Source of the DNA: Nocardia nova SH22a
GTDB taxonomy: Bacteria > Actinomycetota > Actinomycetes > Mycobacteriales > Mycobacteriaceae
Direction of reading: 5' to 3'
Length of the DNA stretch: 64,000 nucleotides
Assembly (NCBI RefSeq): GCF_000523235.1
Contig: NZ_CP006850.1
Span: 1,488,001-1,552,000, forward strand
Part shown: positions 51,585 to 60,533 of the stretch, one piece after another
How the letters are laid out: each line of letters starts with the position of its first letter
Numbering within the stretch: position 1 is the stretch's first letter
The notes under the pieces: generated by a model
Seen by the model: only the letters and a program-made list of their open reading frames with translations
The model's database searches: none
What the model was told of the DNA's origin: nothing
Translations under genes and position numbers: made by a program

Positions 51585-53047
51585 TCGCCGTCGGCGTGCG
51601 GCACCAGGCTCTCGGCCCGGATCGCGGCGGTGAGTTCGCGTAGCGACCGCACCAGCAGCTCACCGTAGTGCTGCGGATCGGGCAGCATCGCGGCATCGGA
51701 ACTGACCGAGATCACCAGCTGATCGCCCTGTGAGGTGATCAGATGCCGCAGCCCGTCGCCGTCCATGACCGGCAGGACGCCGAAGACGCTGACCACCGGC
51801 GCGCCGAGGAATTCCAGCCGGGTCGCGACCGGCGGCACATTGCTGATCGTGGTGTTGGTCAGCGGCACCGTGTCCACCTCGTCGAATACGCGCTGCGACC
51901 GGGCCCAGCCCGCCAGGCGCAACAGCCACGCCGGTGCGGTCTGCATCCGGCCCTCGCGCACGATCACCGCGTCATCGCGGTAGCGCTGTTTCTCCCGCTC
52001 GGCCGACCCGCGGATCGCGCGCAGCCGGGCCACCGGATCGTCCAGATCGGTGTGCAGATCCACCGACATCTGGCACAGCTGGTTCGCCGAATCCCACTGT
52101 GCGATACCGCGCATCGAGATCGGCACCATGGCCGCCAGGGTCGCGGGCGGCGCCTCGCCGCGTTCGGTGAGATAGGTGGTCAGCGCGCCGGAGACGACGG
52201 TGAGCAGCAGATCGTTGATCGTGACGCGCTCGATGAAGGCGTCCTTCGCGGCGCGGACCTCCGGCAGCGGCACGGTGACCAGATCGAAGATCGGCGCCGG
52301 GGTGATCCGGCGGTTGAAGCGGGTGGCCGGGCGCAGCGGTTCGGGCTCGCGCAGCAGGTCCTCGGCGACCCGGGCGCGCACGGTATCGGCCGCGGCGCGG
52401 GTGCGGACGAGGCCGCCGACGAACCGCGCGCACCGCAGCGGCGTCACCGCGGCGGCGCGGGCCGCGGCGGTCGGCGCCGACCAGCCGCTCTCGACCGTGG
52501 GCAGGGGCGGATATTCGCCGTCCACGCCGAACAGTTTCAGCTCCAGTTCCCGGGTGGCGACCCCGTCACCGGCACTGTGGTGGAACTTCAGCACCACGAT
52601 CGTCACCGGCGCCGCGGTATCGGGGAATCCGGTGACGCCGTCGAAGACGTACAGTTCCCAGGGCGGCCGGGTGAGATCCATACGGGCGCCGGTGATCTCG
52701 GCCATGCGATTGCGCACGACCGGCCAGGACTGCGACGCCTCGGCGAGCGTCACGTGATCGTCGATGTCGAACTCGGCGTCGGGCACCCAGTACGGCAGAT
52801 CGAGGTCGCCGGGCAGCCGTTCGAGCCGGCGGCGGAACAGCGGCGAACAGCCCAGCCGCTCCCGCATCCAGGCGCGTACCTGAGCCCGGCTGATCGGGCC
52901 GCCCGCACCGCCGAAAACATATGCGGCGACGATATTCGACGGATGACGGTCGAACTCGTCGTAGACGAATACCGCATCCCGCGGCGCCAGTTGTTCGGCG
53001 GTGATACGCGCTCCGCCACCGGCCCCGTGGACCGATTTCTTCGTCAT
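51581..53047 (-). CDS. WS/DGAT-family wax ester synthase / diacylglycerol acyltransferase
   Basis: 488 residues from ATG 53047; the in-frame extension to 53140 is Arg-rich and not family-like. The catalytic motif HHSAGDG is at 156-162 (family HHxxxDG). Other family segments: LAPRDAVFVYDEFDRHPSNI, RMDLTRPPWELYVFDG, ANQLCQMSVDLHTDLDDP, and NTTISNVPP late in the protein. It esterifies a diacylglycerol or fatty alcohol with acyl-CoA for storage lipid. Shares a 4-base stop overlap with the convergent mycolyltransferase gene. Confidence 0.93.
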   Translation of the reverse strand: MTKKSVHGAGGGARITAEQLAPRDAVFVYDEFDRHPSNIVAAYVFGGAGGPISRAQVRAWMRERLGCSPLFRRRLERLPGDLDLPYWVPDAEFDIDDHVTLAEASQSWPVVRNRMAEITGARMDLTRPPWELYVFDGVTGFPDTAAPVTIVVLKFHHSAGDGVATRELELKLFGVDGEYPPLPTVESGWSAPTAAARAAAVTPLRCARFVGGLVRTRAAADTVRARVAEDLLREPEPLRPATRFNRRITPAPIFDLVTVPLPEVRAAKDAFIERVTINDLLLTVVSGALTTYLTERGEAPPATLAAMVPISMRGIAQWDSANQLCQMSVDLHTDLDDPVARLRAIRGSAEREKQRYRDDAVIVREGRMQTAPAWLLRLAGWARSQRVFDEVDTVPLTNTTISNVPPVATRLEFLGAPVVSVFGVLPVMDGDGLRHLITSQGDQLVISVSSDAAMLPDPQHYGELLVRSLRELTAAIRAESLVPHADGD

Positions 53048-53509
53048 GACTGCTCCTGCTCGGGCATTTTTCCTCCGGCGGAGTCTACCGTTCCGGCCGG
53101 AAGTGGAGTCCGGGACCGGCGAAATGATTTCGGCGCGCATTTTCTATTGTCATCGGAAATAATTGTCCGGTGCCGAGTGATATCGATGCGCCGATCGAAG
53201 CCGTCGCCGGAGGGGAGTGGCGACCGGGCGCCGGACCGCCGCCGTGGAACGGATTCCATCCGGTAATACCTGATGTCTATAACAATGCATCGACGGGTCC
53301 GCGACGGTATCGATATCTCTGCGGTTGCCCGCAACTCGGTCCGCGGGTCACGTATCGCCGGGCGCCGACGGTCCGGCGGGTTTGCCCGAGGGTTCCATCG
53401 GCCGATACTCCCGATCCCGGGGACCGCGCCGTGTTGTGCGACCGGGGCGGTGCTGGCATCCTCGCGGGCATCGTCGTGTCGGCGGGACAATTCGGGCGTG
53501 AGGGATGTG
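53048..53509. other. Divergent intergenic region
   Basis: This 462-bp spacer lies between the WS/DGAT gene (minus) and the anchored unknown protein (plus). Open frames run through it on both strands but show no start signal or protein-like composition until the Shine-Dalgarno before 53510. I see no repeat or RNA gene. Confidence 0.45.
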
Positions 53510-54286
53510 ATGGGTGCTGACTCCGATCGGCCACCGCGGAAGGACGATCCGCAGCCGTTCGGCCCGCCGGTGGGCTCGGGTGACTGGCTCTCGGCGCCGC
53601 CACCGCCGCAGTATCGATCACGCGAATCCCGGCCCGCGGACACTCCGCCGCGGATCGTGCGCCGCGCGCCGGAACGACCGGAATGGGCCATCGACCCGAG
53701 CGCGGTCCAGCTCACCACCACCTCCCGGCGGCCGCGCCGCTCCGGCGCTCGGCGATGGATCATCGGCTGCGTGGTGGCGGTGGTGGTCGTGGCCGCCGGA
53801 ATCGTCGCAACCCTCGTCGTGACCACCCGGCCCGAACCGGGCACCCCGGCAGCGGCGGCGCCCGCAACCACCGCATCGGTGGCGCCGACCACCGCCGCGA
53901 GCGGACCGCAGATCCCGCCGTGCCCGGCCGGAACGCGGGACGGCACGACCGTCGGCAACGGCGAAGGCGGCACGGCCGACGGCCCGGCGGCGATCCTGGG
54001 CTTCGAATACGGCTACTACACCGCGCGCAGTGGCAGTCGCGCCCAGGAATTCGTCGCCCCGGACACCGTCAATGTCGCGGATGCCGCGGGACTGCAGGAG
54101 GCGATCGACACCCAGATCCCGATCGGCACCGTCTACTGCGTCCACATCGTGGCGAGGGAATCGAGTCTGTTCGACGTGGATGTCGACGAGTACCGCCCCG
54201 ACGGTGCGCGCACGGTCTATCGCCAGTCGGTGCGCACCGTGGTCCGCGACGGCCGCACCCTGCTGTACGAGATCCGCGACCGCTGA
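53510..54286 (+). CDS. Membrane-anchored protein of unknown function
   Basis: 258 residues from ATG 53510 (GTG 53507 is possible); GTGAGGG precedes it. A polar Pro/Arg-rich cytoplasmic head (~80 residues) leads to one helix (WIIGCVVAVVVVAAGIVATL), a Pro/Thr/Ala linker, and an extracytoplasmic domain of ~130 residues that begins near IPPCPAGTRDGTTVGN and includes ILGFEYGYYTARSGSRAQEF and VYCVHIVARESSLFDVDVDE. The layout resembles actinobacterial anchored DUF-type proteins with a substrate-binding or regulatory outer domain; no family could be named. Confidence 0.8.
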   Translation: MGADSDRPPRKDDPQPFGPPVGSGDWLSAPPPPQYRSRESRPADTPPRIVRRAPERPEWAIDPSAVQLTTTSRRPRRSGARRWIIGCVVAVVVVAAGIVATLVVTTRPEPGTPAAAAPATTASVAPTTAASGPQIPPCPAGTRDGTTVGNGEGGTADGPAAILGFEYGYYTARSGSRAQEFVAPDTVNVADAAGLQEAIDTQIPIGTVYCVHIVARESSLFDVDVDEYRPDGARTVYRQSVRTVVRDGRTLLYEIRDR

Positions 54287-54425
54287 GGCGGATTCGCCGG
54301 GGCCGGTTGTCCGTGCGGCCGACACTGTCCGGGGTGCGTTTGCGCACCGGCTGACCCGATCACTACGGCCGCCGGTGTGGTTGGCTGTAGCGTCAGCGGA
54401 TACGGCCGATCGACCGGAGGATGCC

Positions 54426-54641
54426 ATGGCTGAGGAAGTGCTCGCGGAGATGGTGTCGACCGTCTTCGAGATCGTCGCCGAGGAGGGTGCGACCGTGCAC
54501 GAGGGCGACACCCTGGTGCTGCTGGAATCGATGAAGATGGAGATTCCGGTGGTGGCCGAGGGCGACGGCACCGTGGCCTCGATCAATGTGAAGCCCGGGG
54601 ACGTGCTGCAGAAGGGCGACCTGATCGCGGTCATCTCGTAA
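54426..54641 (+). CDS. Biotinyl/lipoyl-type carrier protein (Rv3221c/TB7.3-like)
   Basis: 71 residues, a single biotinyl domain: VFEIVAEEGATVHEGDTLVL, then the modification motif ESMKM (Lys37) and VKPGDVLQKGDLIAVIS. It should carry biotin on Lys37 as a mobile arm for a carboxylase. Its TAA overlaps the first base of the sensor-kinase ATG, the same pairing as Rv3221c-Rv3220c in M. tuberculosis. Confidence 0.92.
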   Translation: MAEEVLAEMVSTVFEIVAEEGATVHEGDTLVLLESMKMEIPVVAEGDGTVASINVKPGDVLQKGDLIAVIS

Positions 54642-56155
54642 TGTCGACCCTCAGCGATCTGCTCGCCGAACACACCGACCTGCCCGGCGCGGCCGTCGAT
54701 CATCTGCAGCGGGTGGTCGGCGATTGGCAACTGCTCGCGGATCTGTCCTTCGCCGATCTGCAACTGTGGGTCGGTGTCGGTCCGGTACCCGACGGCGCCG
54801 ACGTGGTCTGCGTGGCCCAGTGCCGCCCCACCACCGCGGCCACGGTCCAGGTCGATGATCTGGTCGGCACGCTGGCCTCCCGTCAGGACCACCCGCAGAT
54901 CTTCGACGCCCTGAACTCGGGGGAGATCGTGCGCCTCGAAGGCGATGCCGAGTCGATCGGCGTCTACCACCCGAGCCCGGCCCGCGTCATCCGCGAAGGG
55001 ATTCCGGTTCGCGTCGGCAACGATGTCATCGCCGTACTCGGCCGCGATACCGAACTGCAGCGCCGCAAGGTCGGCGGCAACCTCGAGCACTCCTATATGA
55101 ACTGCGCCGACGATCTGTGCCAGATGATCGCCGACGGCACCTTCCCCACCCTCGAGGATCGCACCGGCTCGCATTCCAGCCCGCGGGCCGGGGACGGGTT
55201 CATCCGGCTCGACACCGACGGCCTGGTCGTCTACGCCAGCCCGAACGCGCTGTCGGCCTATCACCGCATGGGCCTGCAGAGTGAACTGGCCGGACACGAT
55301 CTGGCGCAGTCGACCCGCTCGCTGATCACCGACCCGTTCGATGCCCAGGAGGTGGTCACCGACATCCAGGCCGCGCTGGCCGGAAAGTCCGGGCGGCGCA
55401 TGGAGGTCGAGGCCCGCGGCGCGACGGTCCTGCTGCGCACCCTGGTGCTGCGCCCGCACGGTGAACTGGCCGGGGCCGCGGTCCTGGTCCGCGATGTCAC
55501 CGAGGTCAAACGCCGCGATCGCGCGCTGCTGTCCAAGGACGCCACCATCCGCGAGATCCACCACCGGGTGAAGAACAATCTGCAGACCGTCGCGGCACTG
55601 CTGCGATTGCAGGCCCGCCGCACCGAGAACGAGGAGGCCCGGGTGGCGCTCACCGAGTCGGTGCGCCGGGTCACCTCCATCGCGTCGGTGCACGAGATGC
55701 TGTCGATGTCGGTGGACGAGGAGGTCGACCTCGACGAGGTGGTGGACCGGCTGCTGCCGATCATGGCCGATGTGGCTACCGTGCACACCGCGCGGATCAA
55801 GGTGCGCCGCGAGGGATCACTCGGCGTGTTCTCCGCCGAACGCGCGACCCCGCTGGTGATGGTGCTGACCGAACTGGTGCAGAACGCCATCGAGCACGCC
55901 TTCGACGCGGGCGAAAACGGCACCGTCACAATACGTTCCGAGCGTTCGGCACGCTGGCTGGACGTGATCATCAGCGATGACGGCCGGGGTTTGCCGGAAG
56001 GTTTCAGCCTGGAGGGATCGGATCGGCTGGGATTGCAGATCGTGCGCACCCTGGTCACCGCGGAACTCGGTGGTTCGATCGGATTGCATCCGGGAGCCGA
56101 CGTCGGTACCGACGCGGTATTGCGGGTTCCGCTGGGCCGTCGCAACGTCCGCTGA
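54641..56155 (+). CDS. Sensor histidine kinase (HWE/HisKA_2 type, Rv3220c-like)
   Basis: 504 residues, no membrane helix, so soluble. The N-terminal ~145 residues form a GAF-like sensor; about 180-290 is a PAS domain (FIRLDTDGLVVYASPNALSA, VLVRDVTEVKRRDRALLSKD); the HisKA_2 box IREIHHRVKNNLQTVAALL carries the phosphorylated His307 (or 308); the ATPase domain shows ELVQNAIEHAFDAGENGTV and DDGRGLPEGFSLEGSDRLGL. No response regulator is adjacent; the mycobacterial counterpart pairs with the distant antiterminator regulator Rv1626, which may hold here too. Confidence 0.92.
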   Translation: MSTLSDLLAEHTDLPGAAVDHLQRVVGDWQLLADLSFADLQLWVGVGPVPDGADVVCVAQCRPTTAATVQVDDLVGTLASRQDHPQIFDALNSGEIVRLEGDAESIGVYHPSPARVIREGIPVRVGNDVIAVLGRDTELQRRKVGGNLEHSYMNCADDLCQMIADGTFPTLEDRTGSHSSPRAGDGFIRLDTDGLVVYASPNALSAYHRMGLQSELAGHDLAQSTRSLITDPFDAQEVVTDIQAALAGKSGRRMEVEARGATVLLRTLVLRPHGELAGAAVLVRDVTEVKRRDRALLSKDATIREIHHRVKNNLQTVAALLRLQARRTENEEARVALTESVRRVTSIASVHEMLSMSVDEEVDLDEVVDRLLPIMADVATVHTARIKVRREGSLGVFSAERATPLVMVLTELVQNAIEHAFDAGENGTVTIRSERSARWLDVIISDDGRGLPEGFSLEGSDRLGLQIVRTLVTAELGGSIGLHPGADVGTDAVLRVPLGRRNVR

Positions 56156-56255
56156 CGGGATCTCCGCGCGCACCGTAAAACAGGTGTAAATCGGAAAAAC
56201 GGAATCAGTTGCGAGAAATTCGGCGCGGGAAAGAACCCGGTTCGAAAACAGTGAA

Positions 56256-56280
56256 GCCCGGCACCTTTCCGGTGCCGGGC
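56256..56280. terminator. Hairpin between the sensor kinase and whiB1
   Basis: Perfect 10-bp stem GCCCGGCACC / GGTGCCGGGC with loop TTTCC. On the minus strand it is followed by a T-rich stretch (TTCACTGTTTTCG), so it is best as the whiB1 terminator; it also lies 100 bases past the kinase stop. Confidence 0.7.
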
Positions 56281-56341
56281 CGAAATGCGTTACGGGCCGG
56301 GGCTGTGCAGGATCGCGTGGCCGGTAACGCCGCGCGCGGTC

Positions 56342-56596
56342 TCAGACGACCGTGCGCGTACGGGTGCGGGCGTTGCGCCGCTTCAGCGCCCGGCGCTCGT
56401 CTTCGCTCATACCACCCCACACGCCGGCATCCTGTCCGGAGGACAGGGCCCAGGACAGGCAGTCGGCAGTCACGGGGCAGCGGGCGCAGACCAGCTTGGC
56501 ATCGGCAATCTGCGCGAGCGCAGGACCACTGTTACCCACCGGGAAGAACAGCTCGGGGTCCTCGTCGCGACAGATGGCCTTGTGGCGCCAGTCCAT
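56342..56596 (-). CDS. whiB1: WhiB1-type iron-sulfur regulator
   Basis: 84 residues from ATG 56596 (MDWRHKAICRDEDPELFFP), the same length as mycobacterial WhiB1; the upstream in-frame ATG at 56677 is not needed. The four cluster ligands are Cys9, Cys37, Cys40 and Cys46; the G[VI]WGG turn (GVWGGMSEDERRALKRR) and the basic C-terminal tail for DNA contact are present. WhiB1 binds a [4Fe-4S] cluster, reacts with NO and partners with the primary sigma factor. A CRP-like site lies ~90 bases upstream. Confidence 0.95.
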   Translation of the reverse strand: MDWRHKAICRDEDPELFFPVGNSGPALAQIADAKLVCARCPVTADCLSWALSSGQDAGVWGGMSEDERRALKRRNARTRTRTVV

Positions 56597-56684
56597 TCCT
56601 CTGCTCCTTTGCATGGGCGTCGCGAGACGCCGCTGGTTTGTGGTTCGTTCACTTGTGCGACTCGAATGTTTCCGCACGGTTGCT

Positions 56685-56700
56685 TGTGAATGCTTTCACG
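56685..56700. promoter_or_regulatory. CRP-type site TGTGA-N6-TCACG upstream of whiB1
   Basis: It differs in one base from the TGTGA-N6-TCACA consensus, 89 bases before the whiB1 start. Mycobacterial whiB1 is known to be controlled by the cAMP receptor protein, so conservation of the site in this genus is expected. Confidence 0.65.
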
Positions 56701-56830
56701 AACACCGTAGATGTCAATAGCCTTTTGGTGCACCGTGGGGAAGCTCACGCTCTAAAGCCCTGAAATGCCGGGCCTGCGGAGTCCTTTGTACTCGCTTGTA
56801 CCGGTTTTCGCAGCACAACTGCGATGTTTC

Positions 56831-57835
56831 TCAGTTGTGTCGATCGGATTCGGGCTTCGGAGCCACCACTTCGAGGGCTTCGGGCACGGAGGTGAAATCC
56901 ACCACGTTGCGCCGGCCGATGAAATCGCCATCGATTTGCAGACCGACCTCGGTAGCGGCCTCGATGCGCACCGTCGGCACATCGTCCACCCGAAACAGGT
57001 TACGGCCCTTGGGGTTTCCATTCTCCGCCAGGAGTTGCCGGGCAACCGACAGGGTGGACGCCACGCCCATCGTCCGCATTGCGAACACGCCGAGCCCGCG
57101 CTCGAATGTGGTATCGGGGTTTGTACGGACCGGACGGTGATCCAGATATGTCCACGGGCTCGTGTTCGTCACGAACGCGTAATGCACATCCGGCACCGGA
57201 GGGTGATCGGGTACACACACGGTGAGCGCGGGCTCGCGGCGTTTGGCACGGAAGAACTGGCGCACCGTGGTCCGCAGATAGCGCGCGGGCGTGGCGGTGT
57301 GCCCGGCCGCGCGCGAGCGGTCGATGGCCTCGCACACATCCGCGTCCAGGCCGACGCCCGCGCTGAACGCGCACCAGCGGCCGTCGGCGACCATCAGCCC
57401 GATCCGGCGGTCGCCGCCGTGACCCGCGCCGCCACCGCCGTCGAGGGACAGCAGATCGATCAGCTGATTGGTCGCGGCCACCGGATCCGCTGCGATACCC
57501 AGCGACCGCGCGAAGACGTTCGCCGAGCCGCCCGGAATGATCCCGAGCCGCGGGACGACGGCCGGGGACCGTTGTGCGGCAGCCGATCCGGCGCCGATCG
57601 CGGGCAGCGGCAGGAATCCGTTCACGGTCTCGTTGACGGTGCCGTCGCCGCCGTGCACCACGATCAGATCCATCTCCGCCTCGGTGGCCCACTGCGCCAA
57701 TTCGGCCGCGTGGCCGCGATGCTGGGTGTGCGCGACGATCAGCTGGGTGCGGCTCTCCAGCGCATGCGCGAGCAGATCCCGAGTGGCCGGAGTGGTCGAG
57801 GTGGCATTCGGATTCACGATCAGCAGCGTGCGCAC
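56831..57835 (-). CDS. Diacylglycerol/lipid kinase-like protein (DAGK catalytic domain)
   Basis: 334 residues. DAGK fold: LLIVNPNATSTTP at the start, the nucleotide loop VVHGGDGTVNETVNG (Gly62 to Thr66), LGIIPGGSANVFARSLGIA, and C-terminal VGLQIDGDFIGRRNVVDFT. It should phosphorylate a diacylglycerol or related lipid in the cytosol. In M. tuberculosis the same neighbour of whiB1 (Rv3218) is a DAGK-like protein. Divergent from the membrane protein at 57952. Confidence 0.88.
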   Translation of the reverse strand: MRTLLIVNPNATSTTPATRDLLAHALESRTQLIVAHTQHRGHAAELAQWATEAEMDLIVVHGGDGTVNETVNGFLPLPAIGAGSAAAQRSPAVVPRLGIIPGGSANVFARSLGIAADPVAATNQLIDLLSLDGGGGAGHGGDRRIGLMVADGRWCAFSAGVGLDADVCEAIDRSRAAGHTATPARYLRTTVRQFFRAKRREPALTVCVPDHPPVPDVHYAFVTNTSPWTYLDHRPVRTNPDTTFERGLGVFAMRTMGVASTLSVARQLLAENGNPKGRNLFRVDDVPTVRIEAATEVGLQIDGDFIGRRNVVDFTSVPEALEVVAPKPESDRHN

Positions 57836-57951
57836 GGGAATCAGCCTACTGAGCCGCGGTCGCTGTGTTGGATGGCGACCTTCGCGGTGCCCTGCGTGGT
57901 GACGCGAGCTGCCGCCTCCGGGCCCGTCGCTACGGTCGCTAGGCTGACCGG

Positions 57952-58383
57952 GTGGCGAAGCAGAACGCGGACGACGACAGCACCCGCGCCGATGTCCCCG
58001 GTCCGGCGGCCGGGGCGACCCCGGGCACGGTGCGCGGGGCGGGCGCCCTGGCCGCGCTCGAAGGACTGATCGGTGTGATCATCGCGATCGTGCTGGTGAT
58101 CCAGGGACACGACAAGTCGGCCTACGGAACCGCCGCGTGGTTCGTGATCCTCGCCGGTGCGGTGCTGGCGGCCGGTATCGGACTGCTGCGGGGCAGGCGC
58201 TGGGGTCGCGCCATCGTGGTGATCGCGCAGATCCTGCTGCTGCCCGCCGCCTGGTACATGCTCAGTTCGCACCGGCTGGAACTGGCGATCCCGGTCGGCC
58301 TGGCGGCCCTGGCGACGCTGGGCCTGATCTTCGCACCGGCATCGGTGCGCTGGATGGCCGCGGCCTACGACGTCACGGACTGA
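57952..58383 (+). CDS. Small integral membrane protein (Rv3217c-like position)
   Basis: 143 residues from a GTG. Four hydrophobic segments: LEGLIGVIIAIVLVI, AAWFVILAGAVLAAGIGLL, IVVIAQILLLPAAWYML, and LAIPVGLAALATLGLIFAP; the first ~35 residues are polar. Stop overlaps the convergent acetyltransferase gene by 19 bases. Function unknown. Confidence 0.85.
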   Translation: MAKQNADDDSTRADVPGPAAGATPGTVRGAGALAALEGLIGVIIAIVLVIQGHDKSAYGTAAWFVILAGAVLAAGIGLLRGRRWGRAIVVIAQILLLPAAWYMLSSHRLELAIPVGLAALATLGLIFAPASVRWMAAAYDVTD

Positions 58384-58979
58384 CGCCACATCGGCCACAG
58401 CAGCGGCCCACCGGCGGTGGCGTCGAGTTCACCGCGCTGTTCGAAACCGAAGCGCTCGTAGTAGGCGATATTGCCGAACTTGCTGGACTCCAGATAGGCG
58501 GGGGAGCCGATCTCGTCGCAGTGCGCGAGCCGCGGGGTCAGCAGCGCGTGCGCGTAGCCCTTTCCGCGCACGGCCGGATCGGTGCCGACGATCGCGAGAT
58601 ACCAGTGCGGCTCGTGCGGATGCGCTTTCGCCATCCGCTCGGACATCATCCCGGCCGCGGCCAGCCGCAGCCGGAACGCCCGCGCCAGCGACGGCAGCAT
58701 CCGCAGGGTCTGCGCCGACCCGGAATCCCAGGTGCCCGGCGGAGACCACACCGCGCCGCCGACGATCCGCCCGGCCTCGTCGAAGGCCGCGTCGACGGCC
58801 CCGTGCGGTAGGTAGAGATGCCGGATCAGCGCCTCGAACATCAGCGCCGCGCGCCGCGGCCGACCGCGGTCGGCCGGGATGCACCACCGCACCATCGGAT
58901 CGTCGTCGAATGCCAGCCCGAGCACACGCGAGAGTTCGCGCACCTGCGACGCCACGATGGGACGAACGGTGATCTCCAT
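58365..58979 (-). CDS. GNAT-family N-acetyltransferase
   Basis: 204 residues. Family features: ITVRPIVASQVRELSRVLGL at the start, HWYLAIVGTDPAVRGKGYAH with the acetyl-CoA loop (R-G-K-G-Y-A), and IAYYERFGFEQRGELDATAG. Length and position match the acetyltransferase Rv3216. Acceptor unknown. Confidence 0.88.
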   Translation of the reverse strand: MEITVRPIVASQVRELSRVLGLAFDDDPMVRWCIPADRGRPRRAALMFEALIRHLYLPHGAVDAAFDEAGRIVGGAVWSPPGTWDSGSAQTLRMLPSLARAFRLRLAAAGMMSERMAKAHPHEPHWYLAIVGTDPAVRGKGYAHALLTPRLAHCDEIGSPAYLESSKFGNIAYYERFGFEQRGELDATAGGPLLWPMWRQSVTS

Positions 58980-59175
58980 CGCTCCACCCTATGCCCGCGA
59001 CCGGCCGGTGGTGGCCGCCGAACGCCACCGTGACGCAATTTCGGTCAATCGTCCAACTTCCCCCCGGGGTGGTCCGCTGGAAAGGCCCGTCCGGCGTTGA
59101 TATCGGTCAACGGCACGCCCGGGGTCGCCGGGCGCGGCGGCGAGGTCGACGGCTCGATCAGGCGGGCCGAGTTGT

Positions 59176-60027
59176 TCACTCCGGCGGCGGCAGCCCGCGG
59201 AGGTATCCGGTGATCAACGCCGCCACCGTTCCCGGTGCCGCCAGGACCATCTCGTGAGTGGCATCGATCCGGGCCACGGTGACCGACGGCCGCTCGCGTG
59301 CCAGCGCCGCGAGTTCGACGGCGAGCCCGCGGGCGAATCCGGTGAACAACTCGTCGAGCCACGGCACCCCGCGCTCGGGTTGCCGACCGGCCTGCACCAG
59401 CAGCAGCGGACAGCTCACCCCGGCCAGCCACGCGGTGACACCGGAGGCGCCGATCCGGTCCATCTCGTCGTACATCTCGAGCGCGGCCGGTCGCTCCGGA
59501 AGCAGCTGCCAGGTCCCGTCCGGCCGTGGCCGCAGCGCCGCCCGGGCCGCGGTCTCGGCTCGCCCGGCGGGGATGCCGTATCCGGCCGCCTGCTCGACCT
59601 CTTCCGCGACATAGGTGGCCGGAACCACCGCCCCGGCCTGTGAGCGCAGCAGCGCGCCCACCCGCTCGGCGCCCGGATACTCACCCGGCCGCCCCCACCA
59701 GAATCCGTCCAGATTCACCGCGGCCCGGACCCGTTGTGCCCGTGCGTATTCGATCGCGATCATCCCGCCCAGCGAATGCCCCACCAGCACCGGTCCGGTC
59801 ACCCCGTGCGTGTCCAGCGACTCGGCGATCTCCCGCACCACGGCCGGAATCGACCACGGCGAGATGCCGGGGGAGCGACCGTGCCCCGGGAGATCGAGGG
59901 CGAGCACGCGGTATCCGTCACCGATCGCCTCGGCGACGGCATCCCAATCGGCGAGCGACCGTCCCGCGCCGTGCAGCAGTACCAGCGGCGGGCCCTCGCC
60001 CCCGTGGTCACGGATGTGCAGCGCCAT
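59176..60027 (-). CDS. Alpha/beta-fold hydrolase
   Basis: 283 residues from ATG 60027. Oxyanion region VLLHGAGRSLADWDAVAEA, ALDLPGHGRSPG, the nucleophile elbow VLVGHSLGGMIAIEYA, a lid with two Trp (GFWWGRPGEY), LLVQAGRQPE near the acid residue and DATHEMVLAAP with the catalytic His. Substrate unknown. It replaces the isochorismate synthase (entC) seen in this place in M. tuberculosis, if synteny is read correctly. Confidence 0.9.
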   Translation of the reverse strand: MALHIRDHGGEGPPLVLLHGAGRSLADWDAVAEAIGDGYRVLALDLPGHGRSPGISPWSIPAVVREIAESLDTHGVTGPVLVGHSLGGMIAIEYARAQRVRAAVNLDGFWWGRPGEYPGAERVGALLRSQAGAVVPATYVAEEVEQAAGYGIPAGRAETAARAALRPRPDGTWQLLPERPAALEMYDEMDRIGASGVTAWLAGVSCPLLLVQAGRQPERGVPWLDELFTGFARGLAVELAALARERPSVTVARIDATHEMVLAAPGTVAALITGYLRGLPPPE

Positions 60028-60059
60028 CTTTGCCTCCCCCTTCTCGACCGCGCGGACTC

Positions 60060-60533
60060 TCAGGCTCGGCCGAGCCGGTCCAGCGCCTCGCCGCTGAGCC
60101 GGAATCCGGTCCACTCGTCCTGAGCCACCGCGCCCAGCGCTCGATAGAACTCGATCGAGGGCGTATTCCAGTCCAGCACCGACCAGTCCACCCGGGTGTA
60201 GCCGTGCGCGACCGCCTCGCGGGCCAGCTCGACCAGGAGCGCCTTGCCCAGTCCGTGCCCCCGGGCCTCGGGACGCACGTAGAGGTCCTCGAGGTAGATG
60301 CCGTGTTTGCCGGTCCAGGTCGAATAGTTCAGGAACCAGATCGCGCAGCCGTCCACCCGCTCGGCCTCCGTCGTGGCGACATGGGCGAAGACCGCCGGCG
60401 TCGGGCCGAACAGCGCGGCGTGCAGATCCGCCGTGGTGAGGGCGCACTGCTCGCGGGCCTGCTCGTATTCGGCCAGGTCGTAAACCAATTCGACCAGTGC
60501 GGGCACATCGGCGGGGGTGGCCCGGCGGATCAC
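60060..60533 (-). CDS. GNAT-family N-acetyltransferase (spermidine/spermine type)
   Basis: 157 residues from GTG 60533, overlapping the upstream stop by 4 bases; the much longer frame of the same phase is shadow sequence. Features: IRRATPADVPALVELVYDLA at the start, WFLNYSTWTGKHGIYLEDLY (the signature of diamine acetyltransferase-like proteins), VRPEARGHGLGKALLVELA with the acetyl-CoA loop, and the late WNTPSIEFYRALGA. Probably acetylates a small amine. Confidence 0.9.
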   Translation of the reverse strand: MIRRATPADVPALVELVYDLAEYEQAREQCALTTADLHAALFGPTPAVFAHVATTEAERVDGCAIWFLNYSTWTGKHGIYLEDLYVRPEARGHGLGKALLVELAREAVAHGYTRVDWSVLDWNTPSIEFYRALGAVAQDEWTGFRLSGEALDRLGRA

